64,000 nt of DNA, from contig NZ_JAMJWG010000008.1 in assembly GCF_024435355.1 (NCBI RefSeq), forward strand, positions 1 to 64,000, read 5' to 3'. The translations under genes and the position numbers were made by a program. Below the pieces are notes generated by a model. It was given only the letters and a program-made list of their open reading frames with translations, did not search any database and was not told the origin of the DNA. The DNA comes from Streptomyces odontomachi. GTDB lineage: Bacteria > Actinomycetota > Actinomycetes > Streptomycetales > Streptomycetaceae. Shown here piece after piece: positions 25,031 to 34,301 of this stretch (positions are counted from its first letter, which is position 1; the number at the start of each line of letters is the position of its first letter).

Positions 25031-25069
25031 CGTTCGAAATCTCGCCAGATGAGCGAGACCTCTCGAACG
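25031..25069 (+). promoter_or_regulatory. Two-part stem-loop in a long 5' leader
   Basis: CGTTCGA (25031-25037) pairs with TCGAACG (25063-25069), and inside it TCTCGC (25040-25045) pairs with GCGAGA (25053-25058) around a 7-base loop. The two stems are perfect and are separated only by small internal bulges. In the mRNA this would fold just after the 5' end; as DNA it could also be an operator. Confidence 0.5.
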
Positions 25070-25228
25070 TCCCCCACCGTCGCGCCCCTCACATCACGAA
25101 GCGCGACACCACGGGCCCGACACGCCCCGGCGCACGAGCCGGCATGAGCCAACACCCGAGCGAGGCCCGCCGCCTTGCCGTAGGCGGTGTGGCCGCGGGC
25201 GCCCCCTCCCAGGGAAAGGCATCCCCAC

Positions 25229-26230
25229 ATGCGCATACTCCAGAGCATCAGAGCCAGGACCGCGGCCGTGGTGCTGGCCGCCGCGACGGCGCTGACCGCC
25301 GCCAACGGACCGATTCCGGCGCTGGCGGCCCCGCATCCGGCGCCCACGGACACCGCCGCGGGCCTCGCCCGGCCGGCCGCCGACGACCCCGCGCTGCGCG
25401 GCGCCATCGCGCCCATCGGCGGCGTGGTCCCCGGGCTGACCGGAGCCGCCGCCGAGCGGGCCGCCGGCACCGCCGCCGACCGGTTCCGGCAGCTCACCCG
25501 CGAGCGGACGCACCGGGCCGCCGCCAAGGCCCCCGCCGCGCAGGACGCCCAGCTGCACACCAGCTGGGGCATCCGCATGCCCAACGCTGCCAGCAAGGGC
25601 CTTCAGGCCACCCAGAGCGTGGTGAGCGGCGCCCGCGCCACCAGCGGGGGCGACTACGTCTACGCGCCGACGGCCATCCCGGCCGGTGGCGCCTGCATGG
25701 AGATGACCACCGCCTACACGCCGGACGGCGCCCTGTTGTGGGCGTGGGACTGGTGCGGCGGGCGGGACACGGTCGGCAAGGCCGTCCCGATGGACGCCGG
25801 CTTCCTCGCCGCCTACACCACCACGGTCAACGGCCACCCCGCCTACAGCGAGGACATCCACCAGACCGATTCGTCGTCCAACACCTGGACGACGTACCTG
25901 TACAACTACCAGACGCACGCCTGGGACAGCTTCTACACCAGCTCCGGCACGTACGACATCCCGGAGTACGCCTTCGGCTGGGACATGTTCGAGGTCTACA
26001 CCTCGGTGAACTCCTCGACCGGTGCCGGCTACTACTGCCAGGACATGGCCGGCCAGACCTTCGAGAGCAGCAGCATCCAGCTGCTGTCCGGATCGACCTG
26101 GACACCCGCCTCGTCGAGCAACAGCACGCCCGACAGCAGCACCCCGCCGTCCGGCAGCACGCTCGACTGCCCGTCGCTGAGCATCTCCCTGACCCATCCC
26201 AACGACCACTGGACGGCCCACATCGGCTGA
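25229..26230 (+). CDS. Secreted protein of unknown function
   Basis: 333 residues. The start MRILQSIRARTAAVVLAAAT gives a signal peptide with cleavage near IPALA-AP. The next about 85 residues are Ala/Arg/Thr-rich and look like a flexible or pro-region. From HTSWGIRMPNAASKGLQATQ onward the protein is rich in Tyr, Trp, Thr and Ser (YTPDGALLWAWDWCGGRDTV, WTTYLYNYQTHAWDSFYTSS), with four spaced cysteines, like a beta-rich extracellular domain. A Ser/Thr/Pro linker precedes the short tail LDCPSLSISLTHPNDHWTAH. I do not recognise the family. AGGGAAAGG precedes ATG 25229. The strong promoter and long structured leader suggest controlled, high expression. Confidence 0.65.
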   Translation: MRILQSIRARTAAVVLAAATALTAANGPIPALAAPHPAPTDTAAGLARPAADDPALRGAIAPIGGVVPGLTGAAAERAAGTAADRFRQLTRERTHRAAAKAPAAQDAQLHTSWGIRMPNAASKGLQATQSVVSGARATSGGDYVYAPTAIPAGGACMEMTTAYTPDGALLWAWDWCGGRDTVGKAVPMDAGFLAAYTTTVNGHPAYSEDIHQTDSSSNTWTTYLYNYQTHAWDSFYTSSGTYDIPEYAFGWDMFEVYTSVNSSTGAGYYCQDMAGQTFESSSIQLLSGSTWTPASSSNSTPDSSTPPSGSTLDCPSLSISLTHPNDHWTAHIG

Positions 26231-26258
26231 GCCGTCCGAAGGCGCCCGCCGCCCGCCC

Positions 26259-27596
26259 TCACCGCTCCCGGTCGTCGCTGATCGCCGGGAGGCGGTCCGG
26301 GTGGGCGGACTCGCCCTGGAAGCCGTCCAGGTGCAGGCCGGTGACGTCGTGCAGTTCCAGGGCGTACGAGAAGTACGCGGGGCGGCCCGGGCCCCAGGCG
26401 ATCCGGGTGTCGCGCAGGGTCACGGCGTCGGCCCGGGAGAGGTGGATGCCGGGCGTGTCGTACGGGAGGAGTTCGGGCAGGTGCGAGGTCGGCCGGTTGT
26501 CGAAGACGCCACCGGGGAAGCCGGTCCAGCGCTCCAGGGTGACGTCCACCTGGTCGAGCAGCAGGGCACGCAGCCGGCTTCGGTCGCTGCCGTCGAAGCG
26601 GACGCTGTTCTCCGCACGGCCCCTGACCCGGCGCAGGGTCACGTTCGAGACGGTGCCCAGCGGGCCTTCGGGCGTGCGCGGCAGTGCCGTGACGGAGACC
26701 GCCTCGCCATGGCCCCACCAGGGCGTGCTGAAGTAGCGGGCGTCGAAAGTGATGTCCGAGAAGAGGATGTCGTGGACGTCGCCGCCGTCGCGCAGCTGGA
26801 TGGTGCAGGCGCGGTTGCAGCTGCCGGCCGTGCAGCGTTCGAAGCGGACGTCGCTGATGGAGTCCTGCGTCTCCGTGCCGATCTTCAGCGCCGAGTCCTG
26901 GGTGAGGAGTTCGCAGTCGTGGACGCGCACGCCGGACACCGGTCCCGTGCGGCGTCCGGGTCGCGCCGTGGCCTTGACGACGATCGCGTCGTCACCGCTG
27001 TGGATCGAGCAGTCGCGCACCTCCACGTCACGGCTACAGTCGATGTCGACCCCGTCGCAGTTGGGCACCGCGAGGTTGTTGCGCACCGTCAGGCGCTCCA
27101 CTCCCACGTGGTCGCAACCCCGCAGGTGCAGGCCCCAGAACGGGGCGTCGGCGAGGGTGAGGTCACGCACCACGACGTCCCGGCAGTCGTGCAGCGCGAA
27201 GGCCGCCGGCCGCCACGCCCGGGGGGTGTAGATCCAGGGGCCGAGTCCCGTGCTGTCGTCCCAGGCCCGCATGAAGTCGGTGGCCCGTCCCTCCACCCGC
27301 CCGGGCCCGGTCAGGGAGATCCCCTGGGCACCCTCGGCGACGAACAGCGCTTCCCCCGCGTAGTCCGCACGGTCCAGGCTCATCTCCACCACGGCGCCCT
27401 CGTCGAGGTGGAACTCGACCCGGTCACGCAGCCGTACGGTGCCGCAGCGGTAGCGCCGGTGGCCGCGCAGGACGACCTTTCCACCGCCGGACGCGGCGCA
27501 GGCGTCGACCGCCGCCTGAACGGCAGCGGTGTCCAGGGCGCGACCGTCACCGACGGCGCCGAAGTCCGCCACGTCGAAGAGTTGAGCAGCTGTCAT
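26259..27596 (-). CDS. Cytoplasmic GH28-like pectinase (polygalacturonase family)
   Basis: 445 residues forming a right-handed beta-helix. The pectin-lyase-fold start FDVADFGAVGDGRALDTAAV and the GH28 acidic motifs NCDGVDID (about residue 180) and SGDDAIVV (about 202) are present. The usual third motif with histidine (G-H-G) is not obvious; the equivalent strand reads SALKIGTETQ. No signal peptide exists, so it should act inside the cell on imported oligosaccharides, in keeping with the ABC importer and PL26-like lyase of the same locus. Galacturonosyl or rhamnosyl linkages of pectin fragments are the likely targets. It lies 45 bp after the small LuxR-type gene and is probably cotranscribed with it. 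Confidence 0.82.
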   Translation of the reverse strand: MTAAQLFDVADFGAVGDGRALDTAAVQAAVDACAASGGGKVVLRGHRRYRCGTVRLRDRVEFHLDEGAVVEMSLDRADYAGEALFVAEGAQGISLTGPGRVEGRATDFMRAWDDSTGLGPWIYTPRAWRPAAFALHDCRDVVVRDLTLADAPFWGLHLRGCDHVGVERLTVRNNLAVPNCDGVDIDCSRDVEVRDCSIHSGDDAIVVKATARPGRRTGPVSGVRVHDCELLTQDSALKIGTETQDSISDVRFERCTAGSCNRACTIQLRDGGDVHDILFSDITFDARYFSTPWWGHGEAVSVTALPRTPEGPLGTVSNVTLRRVRGRAENSVRFDGSDRSRLRALLLDQVDVTLERWTGFPGGVFDNRPTSHLPELLPYDTPGIHLSRADAVTLRDTRIAWGPGRPAYFSYALELHDVTGLHLDGFQGESAHPDRLPAISDDRER

Positions 27597-27641
27597 GGGA
27601 GAGGTGTCCAGGTTCGGCCGGTGTGCTGGCGTCTCGCGTAC

Positions 27642-27863
27642 TCAGATCAGACCGCGCCGCGCGGCCCACACCGCCGCCTGGAGCGGGGTGCGTACGCCGA
27701 TGCGGTCGCAGAGCGCGCGGATGCGGCGGCGCAGGGTGCGGCTGGAGGTGCGCAGCCTGCGGGCGACGGCGTCCTCCGGCAGACCGCGGGCCAGCAGCAC
27801 GAGCACGGCGCGTTCCTCCTCGCTGAGAACGGTCTCGCCCGTGGTGGTGTCGGTGGCTGCCAA
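27642..27863 (-). CDS. Stand-alone LuxR-type helix-turn-helix regulator
   Basis: About 73 residues consisting almost only of a LuxR/FixJ DNA-binding domain (LSEEERAVLVLLARGLPEDA, VARRLRTSSRTLRRRIRALC, IGVRTPLQAAVWAARRGLI). There is no receiver or sensor domain. The start was set at TTG 27863 for two reasons: AGGGGG lies 6 bases upstream, and a strong promoter (TTGACA-17-TTAGGT) predicts transcription from about 27935, downstream of the only in-frame ATG (27956). It is the first gene of a two-gene unit with GH28 and is divergent from the sugar ABC transporter, so local control of the pectin locus is likely but unproven. Confidence 0.65.
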   Translation of the reverse strand: MAATDTTTGETVLSEEERAVLVLLARGLPEDAVARRLRTSSRTLRRRIRALCDRIGVRTPLQAAVWAARRGLI

Positions 27864-27941
27864 TGGGTTCCCCCTGCGCGTTCCGGGACGGGTGAGGAGA
27901 GACGCCGCACCCCAGGCAGATGCCGAGTGCTGTGCCCGAAA

Positions 27942-27970
27942 ACCTAAGGTGAGCATTTCGAATGTGTCAA
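27942..27970 (-). promoter_or_regulatory. Promoter of the luxR-type gene and GH28
   Basis: On the reverse strand TTGACA (27970-27965) and TTAGGT (27947-27942) are 17 bp apart. Just upstream on the plus strand lies taacgtttcaaag (27973-27985), whose CGTTTCA recurs at the transporter promoter. The spacing decides the downstream TTG start of the regulator. Confidence 0.65.
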
Positions 27971-28174
27971 TATAACGTTTCAAAGAACGTGGATACGGGA
28001 GTCGGTGCGGCCGCCACGAGCCGGGCTCCGGATCGGTACGCGCCGGCCACGGGCCCGGACCGGGACGACGTGCGCCCCGCCGCCTCCAGACCCCGCCCGG
28101 ACCGCCGTTCACGCCAGGTCGGGCCGGGTATGCCAGGCCACCGCAACATGGCCGGTTGTGGCCACTCCCGTCCC

Positions 28175-28203
28175 TTGTCGACCCCACGGCACGCCCCTAC
28201 TTT
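28175..28203 (+). promoter_or_regulatory. Promoter of the rhamnogalacturonan ABC transporter operon
   Basis: TTGTCG (28175-28180) and TACTTT (28198-28203) are 17 bp apart. gatcgtttcagg follows immediately at the expected transcription start, repeating the CGTTTCA found beside the divergent promoter, so it may be an operator half-site. Confidence 0.6.
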
Positions 28204-28263
28204 GATCGTTTCAGGTTGTAGCGAGGAGTCACCCCCCGGAAACTCCGGCGACAAGGAGCCCCC

Positions 28264-29250
28264 ATGGCCGCGATGAAGCCTCCGCGCAGCCGCGCACCCG
28301 CACCGAGCACGCCACAGCCCGGCGGGCGGCGCCGGCGCCGCGAGACGCTCGTCGGCTACGGCTTCATCAGCCCGGTCCTGGTCGGGCTGCTGCTGTGGAC
28401 GGCGCTGCCGATGGTGCTGTCGTTCGCCTACTCCTTCACCAGGTACGACCTGCCGCGCAAGCCGCGGTTCACCGGTCTCGACAACTTCCACCAGCTGTTC
28501 ACCGACCCGCAGTTCTACAACGCGCTCAAGGTGACGGTGCTGTACGCGGTGATCTCGGTGCCCCTCGGCCTTGCCGTGGGCCTGTTCATCGCGGTGCTGC
28601 TCAACCAGAACGTGCCCGGCATGCGGGTCTTTCGCACGCTGATCTACCTGCCGGCGATCCTGCCGGTGGTGGCCGGCGCGGTGGTCTTCAAGGTGCTGCT
28701 GTCGCCGTCCGAGTACGGCATCGTGAACTCCGTCCTGATGCACCTGCACCTCATCGACACCCCCATCGAGTTCTTCACCTCGCCGACGATGGCGATGCCC
28801 TCGATGATCCTGATGAGCCTGTGGCATGCCGGGGCCAGCATGCTGATCTGGCTCGCCGGGCTGCGCAGCGTGCCCACGGAGCTGCTGGACGCCGCGAAGG
28901 TCGACGGGGCGAGCACATGGACCCGGTTCTGGCGGATCACGATGCCCATGATCACGCCGACCATCCTCTTCAACGCGGTGCTGTCGATCATCAACGCGAT
29001 GCAGGTCTTCACCCAGTCGCTGATCGTGGTCACCGCCACCAGCGGCAAGGTCCAGAACGCCGCCAACGGCAGCCCGCTGGGGGCGCTGGACTTCATCAAC
29101 GTCTACATCTACCGGCACACCTTCGGCTATCTCCAGTTCGGGATCGGCTCGGCCGGCGCCTGGGTGCTGTTCGTCCTCACCCTCGCGGTCACGCTGCTGT
29201 TCTTCCGCAGCAGCCGCCGCTGGGTCTTCTACCAGGGAGGCGACCGATGA
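28264..29250 (+). CDS. Carbohydrate ABC transporter permease (MalF-type)
   Basis: 328 residues with six predicted transmembrane helices after an Arg-rich cytoplasmic tail (GGRRRRRETLVGYGFISPVL). The permease EAA loop is visible as ELLDAAKVDGASTWTRFWRI, which docks on the ATPase. It belongs to the CUT1 group importing oligosaccharides. Context (PL26-like lyase, cytoplasmic GH28) suggests unsaturated or intact rhamnogalacturonan oligosaccharides. AAGGAG precedes ATG 28264 by about 7 bases. The gene overlaps the second permease by ATGA. No ATP-binding protein is encoded here; in Streptomyces the shared ATPase MsiK commonly serves such systems. Confidence 0.9.
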   Translation: MAAMKPPRSRAPAPSTPQPGGRRRRRETLVGYGFISPVLVGLLLWTALPMVLSFAYSFTRYDLPRKPRFTGLDNFHQLFTDPQFYNALKVTVLYAVISVPLGLAVGLFIAVLLNQNVPGMRVFRTLIYLPAILPVVAGAVVFKVLLSPSEYGIVNSVLMHLHLIDTPIEFFTSPTMAMPSMILMSLWHAGASMLIWLAGLRSVPTELLDAAKVDGASTWTRFWRITMPMITPTILFNAVLSIINAMQVFTQSLIVVTATSGKVQNAANGSPLGALDFINVYIYRHTFGYLQFGIGSAGAWVLFVLTLAVTLLFFRSSRRWVFYQGGDR

Positions 29251-30158
29251 CCGCCGTGAGTGCCGCCACCCCGACCACCACCCCGCAGGATGCCGCCGCC
29301 CGGACCCGCGGCCCGGCCCGCCGCACCCGCTGGACGAAGGGCCAGGTCGGCATCTTCGTCACGTTGCTCCTGGTGACCGCGGTCTTCCTGTTCCCGATCT
29401 ACTGGGCGGTCAACACCGCGCTCCAGACCACCCCGCAGCAGAACAAGCTCCCGGTGGTGTGGTGGCCCGGCGACCTCCAGTGGGGCAACCTCCACACCGC
29501 GTGGACCCAGCAGCCGTTCACCGACTACCTGTGGCACACGCTGATCATCGTGGCGGGAGTCACGATCGGCTCGGTGGCCTCCGCCTCGCTGGTGGCGTAC
29601 GGCCTGTCCCGGCTGCGCTACGCGGGGCGCGACTTCTGGTTCAACGTGGTGCTGTCCACGCTGATGCTGCCGTTCATCGTCACCCTGATCCCGCAGTACC
29701 TGATGTTCCAGCAGCTCGGCTGGCTCGACTCGTACCTGCCCCTGATCGTGCCGGCGTTCTTCGGTGGCGGTCCCTTCAACATCTTCCTGCTGCGGCAGTT
29801 CATGATGGGCATCCCGCACGAGATCGACGAGGCCGCGTTCGTGGACGGGGCCAACCACTGGCAGATCTACACCCGGATCGTGCTGCCCATGGTCAGGCCC
29901 GCCCTCGGGGTCTCGGCCTGGATGACCGCACTGGCCGCCTGGGACAACTTCCTTGGCCCGCTCATCTACCTGCCGAGTACCAGCAAGTGGACCCTGAGCC
30001 TGGGCCTGTACGGCATGGCCGGAAACCCGGTCCCCGGCTGGGGCAACCAGCTCATCGTCGGTATCGCGCTGATCGTGATGCTCCCCGTGATCGTCGGATT
30101 CTTCTTCATGCAGCGCTGGCTGATCCAGGGCGTGAACCTCACCGGTGTCGCCCGCTGA
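29247..30158 (+). CDS. Carbohydrate ABC transporter permease (MalG-type)
   Basis: 303 residues with six predicted helices, starting with GIFVTLLLVTAVFLFPIYWA. The EAA loop HEIDEAAFVDGANHWQIYTR is intact. It pairs with the preceding permease to form the membrane channel of a CUT1-type sugar importer. The start ATG 29247 overlaps the stop of the first permease (ATGA), ensuring coupled synthesis. The final segment QRWLIQGVNLTGVAR is the standard ending for MalG-like proteins in which the substrate tunnel closes near LTGVAK. The binding-protein gene follows after 73 bp. Confidence 0.9.
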   Translation: MTAVSAATPTTTPQDAAARTRGPARRTRWTKGQVGIFVTLLLVTAVFLFPIYWAVNTALQTTPQQNKLPVVWWPGDLQWGNLHTAWTQQPFTDYLWHTLIIVAGVTIGSVASASLVAYGLSRLRYAGRDFWFNVVLSTLMLPFIVTLIPQYLMFQQLGWLDSYLPLIVPAFFGGGPFNIFLLRQFMMGIPHEIDEAAFVDGANHWQIYTRIVLPMVRPALGVSAWMTALAAWDNFLGPLIYLPSTSKWTLSLGLYGMAGNPVPGWGNQLIVGIALIVMLPVIVGFFFMQRWLIQGVNLTGVAR

Positions 30159-30231
30159 CCGCCCGCCGGCCGCCCTCAACCGAGGCCTCCGGGCTCCCCC
30201 ATCCACCCGCCGAACGAGATGGAGCACCACG

Positions 30232-31581
30232 ATGGACCGGCATCTCACCCGACGCGGCCTGCTCGCCGGTGCCGGCGGCGCGCTCGCCGGACTCGGTCTC
30301 ACCGGCTGCGTGGGGATGGACACCGCGCAGCCGACCGCGCCAGGCGCACTGACCAGCCTCAGCACCCGCCCCGTCACCCTGCGGTTCGGCGTCGCCGTCG
30401 GGCCCACCGAAGAGCCGTGGGCGAAGCAGCTGGCCGCCGACTTCCACAAGCTGCACCCGAACATCACCATCGACGTGCAGCCGAACGCCCAGATCACCGA
30501 CATCAAGACGCTGGTCACCAACGCCGTGTCCGGCACGCTGCCAGACATCATGCGCACCACCGACGTGCTGTCCGCGGTGCAGGCGGAGAAGGGCCTCTTC
30601 CTGGACCTCACCCCGTACTTCGAGGCGTACGGCTACCAGGAGTCCGACTTCGTCGACAACATCATGAAGCTGGGCAAGTACAGCGGCCGTCAGCTCGTGG
30701 TGCCCCGCGGCGTGGACCAGGTGGTGGTGGCCTACAACCCGAAGCTCTTCAAGAAGTTCGGGGTGCCGCTGCCGCACCGGGGCTGGACCTGGGACGACTT
30801 CCTCGCCGCATCCAAAGCGCTGACGCAGAAGGTCGGCAGCACCCAGTACTGGGCGCTGGGCATCCAGAAAGGGGCCAACTACACCGGCTATCCCGTCTTC
30901 ATCCCGTTCATGCGCGGCTGGGGCGGCGACGTCGTCAACGCCGACAGCACCCGGGCGACCCTGGACGACCCGCGCGTCATCGAAGGCGTGGCGCAGATGA
31001 TGGACTACTACCGCACCTTCTCGCCCGCGTTCAGCAACCCGCCCGCCGACCCGTTCCTCGGCGGTACGGCCGCGATGAACTTCTACGTGCGACCGCTGAT
31101 GCTGGGGGACATGGTCAACCCCCAGCACACCGCCTGGCTGACCGACTTCGTGCCCGGGTTCGTCAACTTCCCGCTCTTCCCGACGCCGAAGATCGGTGCG
31201 GGCATGCAGGGCTGGGCCGGCACCGTCAACACCAAGCACCCGCACGAGACGGCCGCGTTCCTGCTCTACACGCTCTCCCGCCGCGGGCAGTCCCTGTACT
31301 CGACCATCGCCGCCGAGGTGCCGGTCCGGCACGACCTGGCGACGTCCGACGCCTGGCAGAAGCCGCTGAACTTCCACGGCGACATCGACCAGTCCGCGTT
31401 CTACGACCTGGCGCAGTACCAGAGCTATCCCCCCAGCAAGCTGCCGATCGCCACGAACGGCCAGATGGCCACCGCCATCGCCGACGCCCTCGACGCGATC
31501 CGGCTGGAGAAGCAGACCCCTGCGCAGGCGATGCGGCAGGCCAACACCCTGATCAACCAGACCCTGAAAGGCCTCAAGTAA
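30232..31581 (+). CDS. Extracellular solute-binding lipoprotein of the pectin-fragment importer
   Basis: 449 residues. The N-terminus LTRRGLLAGAGGALAGLGLT followed by Cys26 is a twin-arginine lipoprotein signal. The mature protein has the family-1 solute-binding pattern, for example LAADFHKLHPNITIDVQPNA and the Trp/Tyr-rich central region WGLGIQKG-like QYWALGIQKGANYTGYPVFI, ending in ALDAIRLEKQTPAQAMRQAN. It would capture oligosaccharides at the cell surface and deliver them to the two permeases. Usually the binding-protein gene comes first in such operons; here it follows the permeases. Its stop overlaps the start of the PL26-like gene by one base (TAATG), tying import to intracellular cleavage. 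Confidence 0.88.
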   Translation: MDRHLTRRGLLAGAGGALAGLGLTGCVGMDTAQPTAPGALTSLSTRPVTLRFGVAVGPTEEPWAKQLAADFHKLHPNITIDVQPNAQITDIKTLVTNAVSGTLPDIMRTTDVLSAVQAEKGLFLDLTPYFEAYGYQESDFVDNIMKLGKYSGRQLVVPRGVDQVVVAYNPKLFKKFGVPLPHRGWTWDDFLAASKALTQKVGSTQYWALGIQKGANYTGYPVFIPFMRGWGGDVVNADSTRATLDDPRVIEGVAQMMDYYRTFSPAFSNPPADPFLGGTAAMNFYVRPLMLGDMVNPQHTAWLTDFVPGFVNFPLFPTPKIGAGMQGWAGTVNTKHPHETAAFLLYTLSRRGQSLYSTIAAEVPVRHDLATSDAWQKPLNFHGDIDQSAFYDLAQYQSYPPSKLPIATNGQMATAIADALDAIRLEKQTPAQAMRQANTLINQTLKGLK

Positions 31582-34286
31582 TGGCACGTCAGCCAGCCGG
31601 TCAGCCGTCCTCAGCAGCGCCCGAGGGCGAGCGGGAGCAGGTGCCGTTGCACTGGCTCGGCAGTCCCCCGCAGGCCCCCTCAGGTACCCGTTGGGGCGTG
31701 CCCTGGCCACGCGGCACCGTGCCGGCGGACGGCGCCGGCTTCGCGCTCAGCACCGTGGACGGGCGCGCGGTGCCGGTGCAGTCCTGGCCGCTCGCGTACT
31801 GGCCGGACGGCTCGCTGAAGTGGACGGGGCACGCGGTCGGCCCGCACGAGGCAGCCGAGGGGTACGTCCTGGCGGCGGGCAGCGAACCGGCGCCGCCCGC
31901 GCACCCCGTCACGGTGGCGGAGACCGCCGACACGCTCACGCTCACCAACGGGCTGGTCGACGTCCGCCTCGCCCGCAGCGGCCCCGTCGCCATCCGGTCC
32001 GTGACCCGGGGCGGCCGGACCACCGCACGGGACGGACGCCTGGTGCTCCACCTCCAGGACGGCCCGGACGAGGCGCCGGGCACCCTGCACCGCACCGCAT
32101 GGACCGGGATCGTCGAGGACGCGACCGTGGAGCAGCACGGCCCGGTGCGCGCCGTCGTCAAGCTGAGCGGACGCCACCGGCAGGACGGGAACGAAACCGA
32201 CGAGGCGGCCGACGCGCGGACGCTGCTGCCCTGGACCCTGCGCGTCGAACTGTCGGCGGACGGCGACGAGGTGCGCCTGGTGCACCACTTCGTCTGGGAC
32301 GGCGACGCCGACGCCGACTTCGTCCGCGGGCTCGGCCTGGAAGTCGCGGTCCCGCTCGCGGGCGCCACGCACGACCGGCACGTGCGCTTCGGCAGCTGCT
32401 CGGGCGGGGTCTGGGGGGAGCCGGTGCGGGTGCTCACCGGGCTGCGCCAGGACCCGGGCGCCGCGGTCCGCGCGGCCCAGGTGGCCGGCGAGCCGGCGCC
32501 CCCGGTCGAGCAGTGGACGGACGCCGCCACCCGCACGGGCCACCGCGACCTCGCGGAGTGGAACGACTTCACGCTCTTCCAGGAGTCCCCGCGCCACTAC
32601 GCGGTGTGGAAGCGCACCTCGGCGTCCGGGGTCTGGCTCAAGCACGCCGGGCGGGGCGAGCGGGCCGCCGGCTTCGGCTACGTCGGCGGGGACGGCGGCG
32701 GCCTGGGCTTCGGGATGACCGACTTCTGGCAGCGCTTCCCCCGCTCCCTGGACATCCGTGCCGCGGCGTCGGACACCGCGACGGTGACCCTGTGGTCCTG
32801 GTCCCCGCACGGCGGCGCGATGGACCTGCGCAGCTACGACGGCGTGCCGCACGGCCTGGACCTCGCCTACGAGGACACCCAGGAGGGCTTCGGCACGGCC
32901 GAGGGCATGACACGCTCCACCGAGTTCCGGCTGTGGGCGCTGCGAGGCACCCCCGCCCGTGCCGACGTGGCACGCCTGTCGTCACTGCTGACCGCACCGC
33001 CCCACCTGGTGGCCGAACCCGCGCACTACCACCACACCCGGGTCTTCGGCCGCTGGTCGCTGCCGGACCGCTCCACACCGGGCCGCGCGGCACGCGAGGA
33101 CGCCCTGGCGGCGGACGTCGCCTACTACGCGACCGAGGTCGAACAACGCGAGTGGTACGGGTTCTGGCACCACGGCGACGTGATGCACTCCTACGACACG
33201 GACCGCCACGAGTGGCGCTACGACGTCGGCGGCTACGCCTGGGACAACGCGGAACTGGGCACCGACGCCCTGCTCTGGTACGCGTTCCTGCGCTCCGGCG
33301 ACCCGGCGACGTTCCGGCTCGCCCAGGCGATGACCCAGCACGTCAGCGAGGCGGACACCTATCTCACCGGGCGCTTCGCCGGGCTCGGTTCGCGGCACAA
33401 CGTGGTGCACTGGGGCTGCGGCGCCAAGGAGGCCCGGATCGCGGAGTCCTTCACCCGGCGCTTCGGCTACTACCTGACCGCCGACGAGCTCCTCGGCGAC
33501 CTGATCAGGAACTCCCTGAAGGCCGACGAGACGCTGCGCCGCATCGACCCCCTGCGCATGATCCTTCCCCCGCAGTCCGAAGCACCGGTCCGACTCCGCA
33601 TCGGCCCTGACTGGTACGCGCTGGTCAGCAACTGGATGGCGGAGTGGGAACGCACCGGTGACACGCACTACCGCGATCTGATCACCACCGGCATGACGGA
33701 CCTGGCCGACGCCGGGGCCTTCCCCGCGGGCCTGTTCACCGGCCAGCACAACGGCGCCATCGGCTTCGACCCGGCGACCGGGCACCTCACCAACATCGGC
33801 GCCGGCCGGGACGACTTCGCCGGCGGCTACCACCTCGCCACGGCCTTCCTCGGCGAGCAGATCATCTGGGAGGCACTCGACCTGCTGGACCCGCTCGGCG
33901 CATCCGAGTCCGACACCCCCGGGGCGTCCGCCTTCCGCACCGTCTGGCTGGACTTCTGCCGCTACGGCCTGGCCACCCCCGAGGAGCGCACCGCACGCTA
34001 CGGCTTCGACTTCGACGCCTCGCTGCGTCCCTCGTTCCACTCCCGGCTGACCGCGTGGGCCGGCGAACAGCTGGACGACCCGGAACTACGACGCCGCGGC
34101 TGGGACCAGCTCCTCAGCGACCCGCGCGCCCGGGTGTGGCCGGCCCCACGCCGGATCGAGGGCGACGCGGTCGCCGAGCCCGTCGACGAGGTCCCCGACC
34201 CCGACGGCGTCTTCACCAACCAGATGGCCCAGCGCGACCTCGCCTGGATCGCCCTCCTCGACATCGCCCCGGCCGAAGCCCCCTGA
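31581..34286 (+). CDS. PL26-like exo-rhamnogalacturonan lyase (PcRGLX/YetA family)
   Basis: 901 residues without signal peptide. The domain order suits the PcRGLX/YetA family: N-terminal part with VPLHWLGSPPQAPSGTRWGV and WPLAYWPDGSLKWTGHAVGP, a central beta-sandwich (residues about 110-480), then an alpha/alpha toroid from about 500 (YYATEVEQREWYGFWHHGDV, YDVGGYAWDNAELGTDALLW, TDRHEWRYDVG). The Penicillium exo-lyase PL26 releases unsaturated galacturonosyl-rhamnose from rhamnogalacturonan I chain ends by beta-elimination. A cytoplasmic version fits import of oligosaccharides by the ABC genes just upstream, with which it overlaps (TAATG). Residue-level catalytic assignment cannot be made by eye. 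Confidence 0.72.
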   Translation: MARQPAGQPSSAAPEGEREQVPLHWLGSPPQAPSGTRWGVPWPRGTVPADGAGFALSTVDGRAVPVQSWPLAYWPDGSLKWTGHAVGPHEAAEGYVLAAGSEPAPPAHPVTVAETADTLTLTNGLVDVRLARSGPVAIRSVTRGGRTTARDGRLVLHLQDGPDEAPGTLHRTAWTGIVEDATVEQHGPVRAVVKLSGRHRQDGNETDEAADARTLLPWTLRVELSADGDEVRLVHHFVWDGDADADFVRGLGLEVAVPLAGATHDRHVRFGSCSGGVWGEPVRVLTGLRQDPGAAVRAAQVAGEPAPPVEQWTDAATRTGHRDLAEWNDFTLFQESPRHYAVWKRTSASGVWLKHAGRGERAAGFGYVGGDGGGLGFGMTDFWQRFPRSLDIRAAASDTATVTLWSWSPHGGAMDLRSYDGVPHGLDLAYEDTQEGFGTAEGMTRSTEFRLWALRGTPARADVARLSSLLTAPPHLVAEPAHYHHTRVFGRWSLPDRSTPGRAAREDALAADVAYYATEVEQREWYGFWHHGDVMHSYDTDRHEWRYDVGGYAWDNAELGTDALLWYAFLRSGDPATFRLAQAMTQHVSEADTYLTGRFAGLGSRHNVVHWGCGAKEARIAESFTRRFGYYLTADELLGDLIRNSLKADETLRRIDPLRMILPPQSEAPVRLRIGPDWYALVSNWMAEWERTGDTHYRDLITTGMTDLADAGAFPAGLFTGQHNGAIGFDPATGHLTNIGAGRDDFAGGYHLATAFLGEQIIWEALDLLDPLGASESDTPGASAFRTVWLDFCRYGLATPEERTARYGFDFDASLRPSFHSRLTAWAGEQLDDPELRRRGWDQLLSDPRARVWPAPRRIEGDAVAEPVDEVPDPDGVFTNQMAQRDLAWIALLDIAPAEAP

Positions 34287-34301
34287 CCAGGCCCTTGGCC
34301 T

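Noticed and set aside
27864..27956. ATG 27956 as start of the LuxR-type regulator
   Set aside because: The predicted promoter places the transcript start downstream of this ATG, and the added residues are not family-like; TTG 27863 has a ribosome site.
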